64,000 nucleotides of DNA from Solea solea (lineage: Eukaryota > Chordata > Actinopteri > Pleuronectiformes > Soleidae), in assembly GCF_958295425.1 (NCBI RefSeq), contig NC_081150.1, positions 13,143,001 through 13,207,000 on the forward strand, in the 5' to 3' direction. A program made the translations under genes and the position numbers. Positions 10,780 through 22,200 of the stretch are shown here, piece by piece (position 1 is the first letter of the stretch; every line of letters starts with the position of its first letter). Under the pieces are notes generated by a model. That model did no database searches. It worked only from the letters and a program-made list of their open reading frames with translations, and was not told the DNA's origin.

Positions 10780-11917
10780 TCACCAAACACAACCACACTT
10801 AATCAGCTATTATGTAAACCAGCACTAAAATGAGTTTTATGTCAACAGTGACCACTGCTGGGTCAAGCAGACGACTTGCACAACGTTAGTTACCAATGAA
10901 GCCAAGGCGACGCTGACACTGAGCTGTGGTTAGAATAATGCAGTCAGTCAGTGAGTGAGTGAGTGAGTGAGTCACTGAAGTGTTCTTTTATTCGTGAATG
11001 CAAACAGAATTAACTTTGTGTTAACAGGTGACAGGCCGCGTCCCAGAAAATGAATGAATGACAACCGTAAAATGTTCTGGGGGCAAACATAACCGCCCGA
11101 CAGAGAGTTAAAAAAAAGAGCTCACTGCTCTTTACATGTGAGACAAATAACTTTTACAGCACACACTGAACACTTTTGCCCACAAATGTAAAAGTGTGTG
11201 TGATATTTTACATAATATCTGTGTGATATTCCACACTATTATTGGAAATATGACTGATTCCGTCTGTTTCAATTACACATTTAAGATGTATATGGAAATC
11301 TCAAATCCTACACTGACCCAGTAAACAATAAAGCTTCACTTTGGGTACTTTATAAACACATAACAATGTGTAACTATTCTATTAACAGCAAAGCACCACA
11401 CTACAAACTCCCACCTCTGGACCTTCTATGATGTAATTATGTACAGATTAAATATTTGGGTTTTGTATCAATTTCTCCTTCGAGGAATGTGATTAAAAAC
11501 AAAACTGTGGCAATGGGTGGTGCGTATGTATGTAGCTATGTAACGCACACACACACACAACACACGCTCAGGGAGCTGGATTGGTGCATTTCGAGAAGGT
11601 TGAGCCATTTTAAGAGTTGCGAGGTGTGAGGTAGAGGCTCAGACAACAAGCAGGTCCTAGACACGTACGCGGCAGTTTATAAATAAACAACCGCCTGGCT
11701 GGTCTATGCTAACACTGCAGAGAGAGGATGGTTATTTATACTGTGACCCTACACACACACACACACAGACACACACACACATGCACACTTGGTCTTGGTT
11801 CCAGCAGCCCAGAGCTCTGGACTGCAGATAGAACATTCCATTCTCCCCAATCATATGTGCGTTTCCTGGCCAGTGGCAGGGTGTCTCTCCCAGATTGTGT
11901 GTTTAACTTGTATTTAT

Positions 11918-11998
11918 GTGTGTGTGTGTTTTGTGTGTGTGTGTGTGTGTGTGTGCGTGTGTGTGTGTGTGTGTGCGTGTGTGTGTGTGTGTGTGTGT
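11918..11998. repeat. Imperfect (GT)n microsatellite
   Basis: About 80 bp of GT with rare C and T interruptions. Confidence 0.95.
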
Positions 11999-13685
11999 TG
12001 GACAGGGATCTGGAGCTTGGCAAAAATAATGCTGTTACACCTCATTCTGATTATATTTCTGCTTTTGCTCCCCCTCTGCTTCTCGTTTTGTGAATAGATT
12101 TTTTAGTTTTTCACGGGAGCGCCGTCACGCAACGCGGACGCACAAAAATGTCAAATCCACACATGACGCAGTATATTTTAATTTACTTATGATTCCTTAT
12201 TGAGACCAGTACATTCACAATGCACGGCGTGAAGAGCAATATCAAAGACCCCTAGACTGTTGTTATTGTTAGCAGACTGACACACACACTGCTCTCCAAA
12301 GAAAGCATGTGACCTTTCTAGATCATGACAAAGCCTGCTCCTGTCATCACAGAGACCTGGCTGCAGCGTTGTCAAACTCTCGCTCTCTGTTTCCATCTGT
12401 CTTCCCCTCCTTTTTCTTTGCCTGGATCCAGCATATCCAGTGTTGTGTAAGACCACATGCTGAAACAACTCCTTATTTACTCGTTCATCTCCTCCAATCG
12501 CTCGGCCTGAGGTGGGGGAGTTGGCCCGACCCATCCCACCTCGAGGAACCAATCAGGGCTCGTCGGGTGCAAATGCATGGAAAGGCACGTTATGTCGCTG
12601 GAAAGACTTCAGTGCGTCAGTGTGTTTTGACGAGCACTTGACTGTCACCTCAGTTCCTATAGAGCATGTGGCTCACGGTCCTGGAGGGAAGTCAAGTAAA
12701 CACATACTCACACTGGATGGAGGGTCTGGGAATTGAAAAGCAAGAAACAGCTGGTGGTTGTCTTTGATTTGGATCCAGAAAAAACAACTACATAAATAAT
12801 TCCCCCCCCCCCCCCTCCATGCAACCAAAAAAAGATGTTTATTATGAGTTTTTTAGGTTCATAAAACATTGAGTGTACATTTACGAACATGCTGTCCGTT
12901 CCAGTTCCACAGTGTGGGACATTTATGCTTTGCTTTGGGATGACACAGGACATCCCTGCTGGGTTTTATCAACCCCAGTTCCAGGACATAGAGTCCTTAA
13001 GCTGCAGAGGAGCGACTCCTGCCAAGAACAAACACACACACACACGCAGGAGTACACTGACAACTGTTGCACCTCAGCCAAGACAAAGATCACTGATTCA
13101 GACACATGCTGATAAAGATTATACAGCATGGGTCAACTATTCTGCCGTAATATAAATACTTTAATCTCGAACAAGATGTTGATGTTTTTTTCTATTCGCT
13201 GTAACCAATAAAAACACACGCAGCTCATTTCTAAAATATGCAACAAGCTCTCTGCCACAGTACACAAACACAGCCAGAGGGAAGACTTCACGCTATTCAG
13301 TATATTTGGTGATAAAGTGCTGGCAGTTGTAAAAGTCTCACATTTGCTGTTTAAATGAAGGTTGTCTTGATTTGCCTATGGACTCACGTGAACTGTTTCA
13401 ACATCTGAGTCTGCCAGTGACGATTATGGTATTTATCCCAGTATATGAGCGCGCTGATGACAGACACACTCTACTGTATCACATACGGTGAGAATGAGAG
13501 GAGGAGTTTGAAGTACACAGAGGTGTACGAGGGTAAAAAAAAAAAAAAACCTCCACTAAATTACAACAATGGTATGCATCACAGAGCCTTTGTATGTGCA
13601 CAGGTGAGTAACGAGACCTTCAAACCGCCGTGTGAGGATGAGAGATAAAGTAAGATAAAGAAATCAAACGGATGACAGAGAGATG

Positions 13686-13687
<2 letters not shown>

Positions 13688-13749
<62 letters not shown>
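13688..13749. repeat. (GA)n microsatellite
   Basis: About 31 perfect GA units; a polypurine-polypyrimidine mirror repeat able to form H-DNA. Confidence 0.97.
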
Positions 13750-13751
<2 letters not shown>

Positions 13752-13930
13752 AAAAACAACTCCCTTTGTATTATTACTCAGGGCTCTTGAGTGTGACAAG
13801 ATTTCTTCTTTGGTTACACCAACATTGCGTGAGTGTCTATGCCTTGGACTTTCATCTTCCCCAAATGTCTGCCTGAGAAGCCTGTGTTCTCTATGAGTTC
13901 ATTACAATTTTATTAGTATAGTGCAAAATC

Positions 13931-14166
13931 AGGGCCACACGGTTGGTGTAGAGGCTAGCACTCTTGCTTGGAGTTTGCATGCTCTCCCCGTGTGTGTGTG
14001 TGTGTGTGTGGGCAACAAATTGGACAATCTAAATTGACCGTAGATGGACTGAATCTTTCCAGGGTGTACAGATTACTGTATGTCAGCTGGGATTGGCACC
14101 AGCACCCCCTCCCCCACGCAACGTCATGTAAAGGATAAAGCAGCAGAAGATGTACGGATGGATGGA
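13931..14166 (+). mobile_element. Fish tRNA-type SINE or LINE-tail repeat, degenerate copy
   Basis: Contains diagnostic pieces of a very common fish repeat in order: GGTTGGTGTAGAGGCTAGCACT (tRNA-like head, over 20 nt so abbreviated in comparison), GGAGTTTGCATGCTCTCCCCGTG, CAATCTAAATTG, CAGCTGGGATTGGCACCAGC, then a GATAAAGCAGCAGAAGATG tail ending in GGATGGATGG. The middle part (the normally present TCTCCGG and CCTCCCACAGTCCAAA region) is missing and replaced by a TG run. Recognised from memory of the family; exact name not given. Confidence 0.75.
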
Positions 14167-15742
14167 CAGTGCAAAATCACCACATATGTCACTCAAGGCA
14201 GAAATCTTACATTAACATTTCACACAATGAGCAAACCCTAGGCGTCAGTGGAGATAAAAAACTACCGTTTTAACTGGAAGAAATCTCTGATAGAGCCAGA
14301 CTCAAAGATGTGCAGCTGCCTGCCTCGCCCGGTTGGGGTGAAAGGGGGAAAAAAAGGGGGGGCAGAAGAGAGGTGGGGAACGAGTGGTCTGGGCTCAGCA
14401 CGCTCGACCGTACCCCTAAGAGCACAGTATACTCACTACAGTAGACCACACTACACACTACAAGGGCCAGGGCAACCCGTCCACAAAGTTAGTCTGGATT
14501 GTGAAAAAGAGCGAGAGAAGAACGTGTTGTTTTTACGAGCGTATCTCGGGTCAGGGGTTCACCTCTGATACAGTCTTGTGTTTCCACTGAGGACCAGATT
14601 GTGCTCTGCACAGAACAAGTCTGCAGCTACTGGGTGAACTGAGGACAATGAGTAAGTTATGAAAGCTATGAAATATGTAATACATTTTTTTTTTTTTCTG
14701 CAGAATGTAGACACTGGACTAAATTACAGAGCGTGAGCCGCAACAGAAAGATATATCCCAAGTCTCTCCTCACAGAAGAACTTTCTTTCTTTCCCATTAA
14801 CCCAAATTAGCCCATGTGTTTTAAAAAGCACCAACATCAAATGTAAGAAACGACACAAACACAAAGTGAAATTTCAAATATTGCAATGTGCTGACATATG
14901 GGCCTGCAAAGTGCACGCATGATGAAACTGTATCTCTGTTTGATTTGTTAATGTAAAGGATAACTCAAACAACGCTGGCTGCCAACAGACAGCTGCCATT
15001 TCGTAGTCTTTGTGACTCGTCAGGAGAATCTGATGCTGTAAGTCTTACGTTATCCCTTTTTTCTTTTTTCTTTTTGCTCGAGACAAACAATGTCTAAGTG
15101 TGTGTATTTGTTGTCGCTCGTAAGACACTACATTTGACTATTTAAAAAGGATTAGGGTCACGTTTGGCCTAAATATAACTTCAATGAGTTATGTCACACG
15201 AACATGTACGCATGTTCTGCAGCAAACTGCACAAAGAGTACAACTTTAACATGGGACTTTTAAAGTGTGCATTGTCCTCCCATCATTTCCCCGCCAGGTG
15301 TTTGCTGCACTCAGAACAAAGCTGCACACACAACACAACACAGCCTCCCTAATGCCTCTGGGACATATTGAGGTCACACCTACAGGACACGGATTAGGTT
15401 AGAGAAGGGTCGACTCGCTTTCTATCTGTTGACGTATGTGGTTTAATAACCTCTCAAACCCTCAATTACCTCCACTGAAGGTGAGCTATGATCTCATTGA
15501 GACAGATTATGGCGATAATAGCATTGCACGTAATCATAATGGCTGACTAAACAGTAGACTACAAATTCGAGTTGAGCTTGATTGTTTGGAACCAACAACA
15601 TGTTGCTTCTTGTTTGTTTGTGTGTGTGTGTGTGTGTTTGAGTTTTGGTGAAGCAGTGGTGTTCACATCTGGTCTGGATTAGTGTCGGGGCCTCACTGGT
15701 GTTCATGGGGCTCTTCACTCTAATGGTGCTAAAAACAGATAC

Positions 15743-15793
<51 letters not shown>

Positions 15794-15880
15794 CCCAGAG
15801 GCCATTGATTTTTAACATATGTTGTACCGTGACACACACTCTGGCTTTTATTTTCTTAATTCAATAAACTCTGCGACGTC
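14167..15880. other. foxo3 intron segment without recognised genes
   Basis: Ordinary intronic sequence with a (TG)n near 15618-15639 and a long (AC)n at 15746-15792. Nothing else is recognised. Confidence 0.6.
15746..15792. repeat. (AC)n microsatellite
   Basis: About 23 perfect AC units. Confidence 0.97.
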
Positions 15881-15883
15881 ACT

Positions 15884-16205
15884 TAAAGGCCCAGTGCGTA
15901 ACATTTAAGAGGGCTTATGGGCAGCAATTGAATATAAAACCATAGGTATATTGTATGGGTGTGTTAAAGCCTTTTATATGTACTTTAGACAAGTGTCCAC
16001 TGTCCACTGTAAACATTCATCTTGGTTTACAGATGGACAGACGGACAGGCACTTCCTGCGGGTGTAAAATGAGTAGTTTAGGTGTGCTGTGTTTGTTTTT
16101 ACCTCCAAACTAAATAGTTAAATAAATAATAACCTTTGTTTAGAGCCTGTTCCATCGCAGTTTGTGTGTCTAGGATTTCATTTCAAATAAACCATACTTT
16201 CCCTT
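15884..16205 (+). mobile_element. Interspersed repeat starting AAAGGCCCAGTGCGTAAC
   Basis: The start AAAGGCCCAGTGCGTAACA followed by TTTAAGAGGG and an AATTGAATATAAAACCATA block matches a repeat widespread in percomorph fishes. The 3' end is uncertain. Related starts occur at 19121 (plus), 9590 (minus) and 49370 (minus). Confidence 0.55.
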
Positions 16206-16365
16206 AAAGCTGCAAACTCAAATCTAAGGTGCCAGGTTATCTGACAAGGCCGCAGCTGTTTTGACATTTTATTTTCCGGACTGATTTGACCTCAGCCTAT
16301 CTCCGTTTCTCTCAGGTTGGTCAGCTTAACTTGTACGTGCAGAGACTCTGAGAACTTTTCTGTTT

Positions 16366-16650
16366 GTTTGTGCGCGTTCTTGTGTTTGTTACCTCTTTAG
16401 GACATTTCCTGGCAGAAACACTGACCATTGTCAGGGCCAGTAGTCCTCATGAGACCAAAAAGTAGTCCTAATGAGGTAGAACTTCACTTTTTGAGGAATT
16501 TAGGGCTAAGCTTTGAGTTGTGGTTGGGTTATGGTTACTGTTATTAACTGGTTATGGTTAAGGTTAGGGATAATGCTTTTGTGTAGGCTGGCCAAATGAA
16601 TCAAACACAGTGTATAGTCCTTAAAAGGAAAGCTGCACAAACCTCTGTGT
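16366..16650 (+). mobile_element. Fish interspersed repeat with TTACCTCTTTAGGACATTT start
   Basis: Shows TTACCTCTTTAGGACATTTC, AGTCCTCATGAGACCAAAAA, CCTAATGAGGTAGAACTTCA and then a TTAGGG/GGTTATGG-like tract, the order found in a common teleost repeat. Class unknown; boundaries approximate. Confidence 0.55.
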
Positions 16651-17491
16651 GTGTGTGTGTGTGTGTTCCTCACTCTTTGCTGATGTCAGCACTTCCAGGC
16701 CTCTGGGTTCTCTTCCTCCTACACACCAGCTGAGCAGCAGGAGAGAGAAATGGTGGTGGTGGAGGCTTTTGAGCTCACCCACACCGACACAGTGTGTCTG
16801 TGACCCGAGTGTTTGTGTGTGTGTGTGTGTTTTAGCACACGGGGCGAGATCTTAACCTTTGCAAGGCAAACACCTTATGGCTGAGACCGACGCGCACACA
16901 CACACACACACACATACTGTTAAAACACACACTCGCTGCACAAACACACACCTTGGGAGATTTTTCTCCCAGCAACAGTGAGCCTCTTTCTCTCGACCCT
17001 GCCCCTTTTGAGGAGTCACATGACTTCCTGCTGTGAGACGAAAGGAAAGAGAGCAGCAGTTCTGCCTGCGCTCTTTAATCTCACTCTGGGTTTGACCATT
17101 TTCTTCGCATCATGCATTTCAAACTCAGTCCGAGGGCAGTTGCAAGTTGACGAAAGTTTTGTCAGTGGTGACTACTACACTACATGCTGGCCACAGCATG
17201 GTTCGTGGAGATAGAGCTCCCAGACATCAGGTCTTTCTAACAGCAGTGGGACATAAATCATGAAATACAACAGCTGGAACTCGTCCACTCTGCCCTCACT
17301 TGATCTCCCCTTGTCACCCTCACTTTTCTCCCTAAACACCCGTCCCTCGTCCACTCTTGGTATTACATCATGTGATTTTACTCTGGACACACTGGCAACA
17401 CTTTTACTTCATGGCCACATAACCGGGTCTACATGTGCTTGAGTCCAACGTAATCAAGTCTGATTACACATGAGCACGACATGCATGGGAG

Positions 17492-17538
<47 letters not shown>

Positions 17539-19120
17539 ATGCACGAACAAGCGCTGAGCTTTTGTTGATACAGGCCTTCTTGTGTGTGTGTGTGTGTGTT
17601 AAGCTTATTAATCGTTGACAAAGGGGATGAGGATGATAATGACATCGTCATGGTGCCAAATTTGATTCTGCTGAGTCAACTCAAACCTGCACGTCCACCT
17701 CGCTTCATTTTAGCCAGCGCACTATAGATGTCATCATGTTTCGCTGCTTTTCTCTTCCTTAAAAAACAAAACCCTTGTTTTTTTTTCTCCCCCCCTCTGT
17801 GCATGCGTGTGGTTGTTTGAGACAGCGCATGAACTCAGAACAGAGACTTTAAAAACCCACAGATGTAGGAGGGCGCGCTGAGCAGCATGATAGCGATTGC
17901 CCAGTATGTTTGTTTTTGTGCTTCTCTGTGTAGCTTTTCTACTTCACTTCCTCTGTTACATCTCGCCGTGAAAGAAGAGAAAGGTGCAGTTTTTGCTGTT
18001 TGCATAAGAACTACGCAGTGTGGAGTGACAGAAAGTCTGGGGGAGAGAGAGTATACACCGTAGGCCAAAGTGACCCACGACTCCTTTTCTCCATAATGGT
18101 CTGTTTTTAAGCTTTTAATTGTAGAAAAATGTAACTCATGAAACATGTGATGAAGAAACTCATTATCTATCATTATGCACTAGAAAGTCATGATTATTTT
18201 TCATTTCCTGGCGTAACTCCACACACACCTCCTGTCTGTCTGTCTGCGCTGCTTGAAGCGAACTTCAGTGCCATGGCGACTCCTCTGGAATTTCATTAGC
18301 GGAGTTCAGGCAGACTGTACATAGTTAACAAGTCTTGGTATTTACATTGGTGCGAGTGCAGTGTGAGCTAAAATGCCCTCCTCATGCTATATGGGGTTAT
18401 TTGGGGGTAGGAATATGGGCACCGGGGCCCCAGTTAACCCCGAGCAGAGTGGGTTCAATGGGGACACGAGAGGCCCTCCTCTCCTTCTCGCCCACTTTTG
18501 TCTTTGTCCTGGTTCTCTCAGGCGCTCACAGCTTAGTGCTCGGCGTCATACATGACAATACACGCAGACACACAAACACACTTACTAATGTTCAGGTCAG
18601 GCTGGTATTTCCTTACACCCACTAGCATGTTGTACACACACACACACACACAGTCAAGTGAACGCTGGCCCCTAATGATTCACAGTGTCACGTCACCTCA
18701 CCCTCCCTCCAGTCAAACTCTTTTTCCCACATGCAGCACTCTGTATTTATGTTACCCTGCTATTAATAGACCACTGGCAACCACACAGCTACCCTTTCTG
18801 TCTTCTATATGTGTGTGTGTGTGTATACAGTGTGAATTTGGGCCTGTACGGCCACCACAGGGACAGTTTTTCCTTACTCAGCCACTGACATTTTTATGCT
18901 TCTATTTTAAAGGGTTCCTTATTTTGAAATGGAAGTGCGAGGCATGTGAGTTTGCATGACAGGAAACAGTGGTCACACAGGCGCACAGGTAATCGGCTCA
19001 TCTACACTGGTGTTGACAGCATTATCCAGCTTGTGACACGGTGACATCAGTGCACTTCCCCTGACCTCACCTGGAGAGAGAGAAAAAAGGAACTGCGGTC
19101 GAGCACGTCTGCATGTAAAT
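16651..19120. other. foxo3 intron segment without recognised genes
   Basis: Contains TG/CA runs (16647-16668, 16896-16914, 17497-17537, 18636-18654). No exon, RNA gene or clear transposon is recognised. Confidence 0.6.
17497..17537. repeat. (GT)n microsatellite
   Basis: About 20 uninterrupted GT units. Confidence 0.97.
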
Positions 19121-19297
19121 TTAAAGCTGCAGTGTGTAACTTTGTTGTCGTTGATGTTGTTATCAATCTGCCTCTGTTTGGTCGTTGTGAAAGGAAACGT
19201 CGTTTCATTATTTGGATGATGTATCCTTCGTCTGAGGGCAGGCTCTGTCACGCAATATTATCAGACATGACTGAGGGAGCATTTGTTTGTATACACC
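19121..19297 (+). mobile_element. Interspersed repeat, CAGTGYGTAAC-start family, copy 2
   Basis: Starts TTAAAGCTGCAGTGTGTAAC, and contains TTCGTCTGAGGGCAGGCTCT and CTGAGGGAGCATTTGTTTGT followed by ATACACC. Same layout as the inverted copy at 9425-9590. Confidence 0.65.
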
Positions 19298-22200
19298 GGC
19301 AGCACAAAGTAGTAATTCATTTCTCAAACTTTTTGTGGGCACTTCTCTGTGCTTTCAGTCGTACTTCAACCTGTTTGCCACTGACTCCCTTTACTAGCTC
19401 ATTGTTGCTGCTGCGTCCATCTGTCGTGATGTAAAACTAATCATTCCCTATTTACACTGCAAACACAGGAAATGATTTTTACACTGAGCTACGCGGAGCT
19501 CATTGGCTTCATCAGCATCGTGTGAACCTTTTTTGACAGTGTAAAGAACATGCATTTCCACAGCTTTGAAAGTTTCTTTTTGACCTTTTTGATGGAGGGC
19601 TCAGAGTGATGGATGGAGATGTACAAGGGAGTTGGAAGGACAGAAGGGCGTAGTTGTTGCCTTATCTCTTTAATCTACAGTACATGAATGAGTCTCTATC
19701 CTCTGATTTAAACCCTCCTCCCATTCCTCATTTGTCTCCTCTCTCATTACTTGTCAGTCCCTCACAGCTCCCCTTTTGTGTTTATTATTTTCTCCTGTTT
19801 TGTCAATTTCCCTCTCGCTCCGACACTCTCTCATTCACCATTTCTGTATTTTTGCTGTCATCTCCCACTCCTTTCTCTCCTGCTCTGAAAGGTCCTTTCT
19901 AAGTCAACTGACTGCACAAGAAAGCTGTATGGTGGCACCGTTGGCTGCAGGCCAGAACTCTGCTCTCTGGCTCTTTCTCCCTCGCTGTGTTGGTGAGCAG
20001 CATTTGCAATCGCTCGACCTGCCCTCCCCCAACTCTCATCTTACCACATCTTTACTTTGTTTTTCTCCACAGACGGCAGTACAGGCACAATGTGTGAGAT
20101 CTTGAATGCTCACATGGTCGCTTTCACACACATGTGTACATTGTGAGGTGAGAGTAGAGCTCTAAGGCTCGGCGCTTTTGAAAGAGGTGTGTCTGTAACT
20201 CTTTGGAGCTTGTGTGCGATCGGAGAGGCAAGACGGAGAAGAAGAAAGGACGAGTGGAGGGAGAAAGAGGAAGAAAGAAGGAGAGCGGGGGCAGTCTTTT
20301 CAAAACAAGTTGGCCTATTTTTAATAGTAGGCTTCCACATGCAAATACAAACACGTCACACTCCCTCTGCTGAAAACATCATGAGTGACAGCACTTTGAC
20401 ACGAGCAAACACTCACATGCGCGAGGTATTGAAAACGCTTGCTCATGGGTGCAAGTCACGTACGTAACGGCATCACATAGATTCAGACACTGAATCCACA
20501 AAGAGGAATGACGACAAGAGCCATGACTGATGGTAAGTCAAAGACGTATGCGTAAGTGCATCGAAGAACTTGCAGCCCGCGCAAGAAAAATGAGGGCAGG
20601 TGCCCAAAGTGCGATGTCAAAGCAAAACACAACTTGTGACTTTTGCCACACTGAACTAATGTGCCGACCATGCCCAAGTCACGATGGCTGGACACGTTCG
20701 CGCAGCAGACGCAGGCTTCAGCACTTGACTGAAATAACCAGCTGAGGAGGGAAGTTGTGTGATCACGAGATGGAGGAGGAAAAAAGAGCTGAGCTGGCAA
20801 CAGCTGTCCTTCATGTTGTGACTGTATAATTCTTAGATAACTGTCTCTGTGATGTGATGTGCATCATGTCCGTGTGTCTCAGTGTCTGTGACACCATGAA
20901 ATGAAGTAGCTGTTGTGTCTGATGTGTCATTTCCAGTCAAATTCCGCCTTATAGTCTCTCTTTGTGGTGCACAATGATCGTATTTGAACTTTAGAGATGC
21001 TTGCGGGTGGATTTTATTGTTTTTTTCACTGGGACAGACTTGTTGGGACTCCCTGCTTTCAGTCAAGCTAACTCAGTTTGAAATTCAATTCTGACTTGAA
21101 CCTTAAAAACCCACTTAAGTTACAGCTATACAGCCTCAGAGAGCATCAGACCATCTGAAGTAATTACCACATGGACCAGCCGAGGGCAAAATGAGCACAC
21201 CTTGAATAGCATAGTATTTGTTAAATTTGATGTTTGAATCTAATGCTACTTCAGAAAAAATAAAACTAGTATACATAATGTATACATGACATGTCATCAA
21301 CATGTCTTAGTATGCTAATGTGTCAAACTACATCACGGGACCCGCCAGTACTACTTGATGGTGCCAGGGCAGACGGTTCCTTCCACCATCTGCATCACCA
21401 GACTCAAGAGTAAGCTGGTCCACAATGTGCGTGTGTGTTTGTGTGTGTGTGTGCGTGTGCACCTTTTGTTGTTTTTCATTCAGTTTACCCAGAGTGCCCT
21501 GGAGTAAAAAGCCTGCCGTATGTCTGGTGTGCTATTCCACAAAAAGTGGGTCAGTGGCTGGCTGAGTAAGAGAGTAAAGCCAGGCTGAAGTCACCCACCG
21601 TGTGAATGTGTGAGTGCGTGTGTGTGTGTTCGCATTGGTTGTGGGTGGGTGGATAGAACTTGCATCCGCCTTAAGTTCAAAGCTAGGGCAGAGTCAGAAG
21701 AGGACGGACACAAGAGCGATAAGATTTTTTTAAACAAAAAAAAAAAAGGAAATGGCAAGTTGAGGTGTCAGAAAATGTATTTCACCTGAGTGCTACATCT
21801 ACAATACATCATGTGCTACTGTACGAAATGATGGCTTCATAATAAAAGCAGAAGAAAACACAAACTGCTGCAGGGGGCTTCTAATGTGAGGCATGCAGAC
21901 AGACAAGGGTGCAGAGGGAGTAGTAAAGTGAAGTGTACAAGACTTTATTTTGTCTGCTTTTCACAGTCTGCATGTCTGGGTTATACCTCTATGGGCAACG
22001 CCTAAGGAGTGCCACTTATGGGTGGGGGGGTGTTCTTGAGAGTGTGTGTTTCTGTGTGTCGGGCAGCACTTAGGGTAGAGTCAGCACTGTGGAAGAATTT
22101 AGGTTAATGTGAATTATTCAATGGTGCAGCCTTGTACTGCCATGCTGAGCAGGCGGGCTGCGTATCCACTTTAAAAGCAAGGATATCTGAGGCGTGATTT

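Larger units (their letters stand above)
10291..13920. other. foxo3 intron, microsatellite-rich segment
   Basis: Holds (TG)n at 10741-10776, a GTGA tetramer array at 10949-10972, (AC)n and (GT)n at 11749-11998, a C homopolymer near 12802-12816 and a long (GA)n at 13688-13749. A small CpG block with CCAAT at 12494 and 12549 is noted under findings. No coding gene is recognised. Confidence 0.6.
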
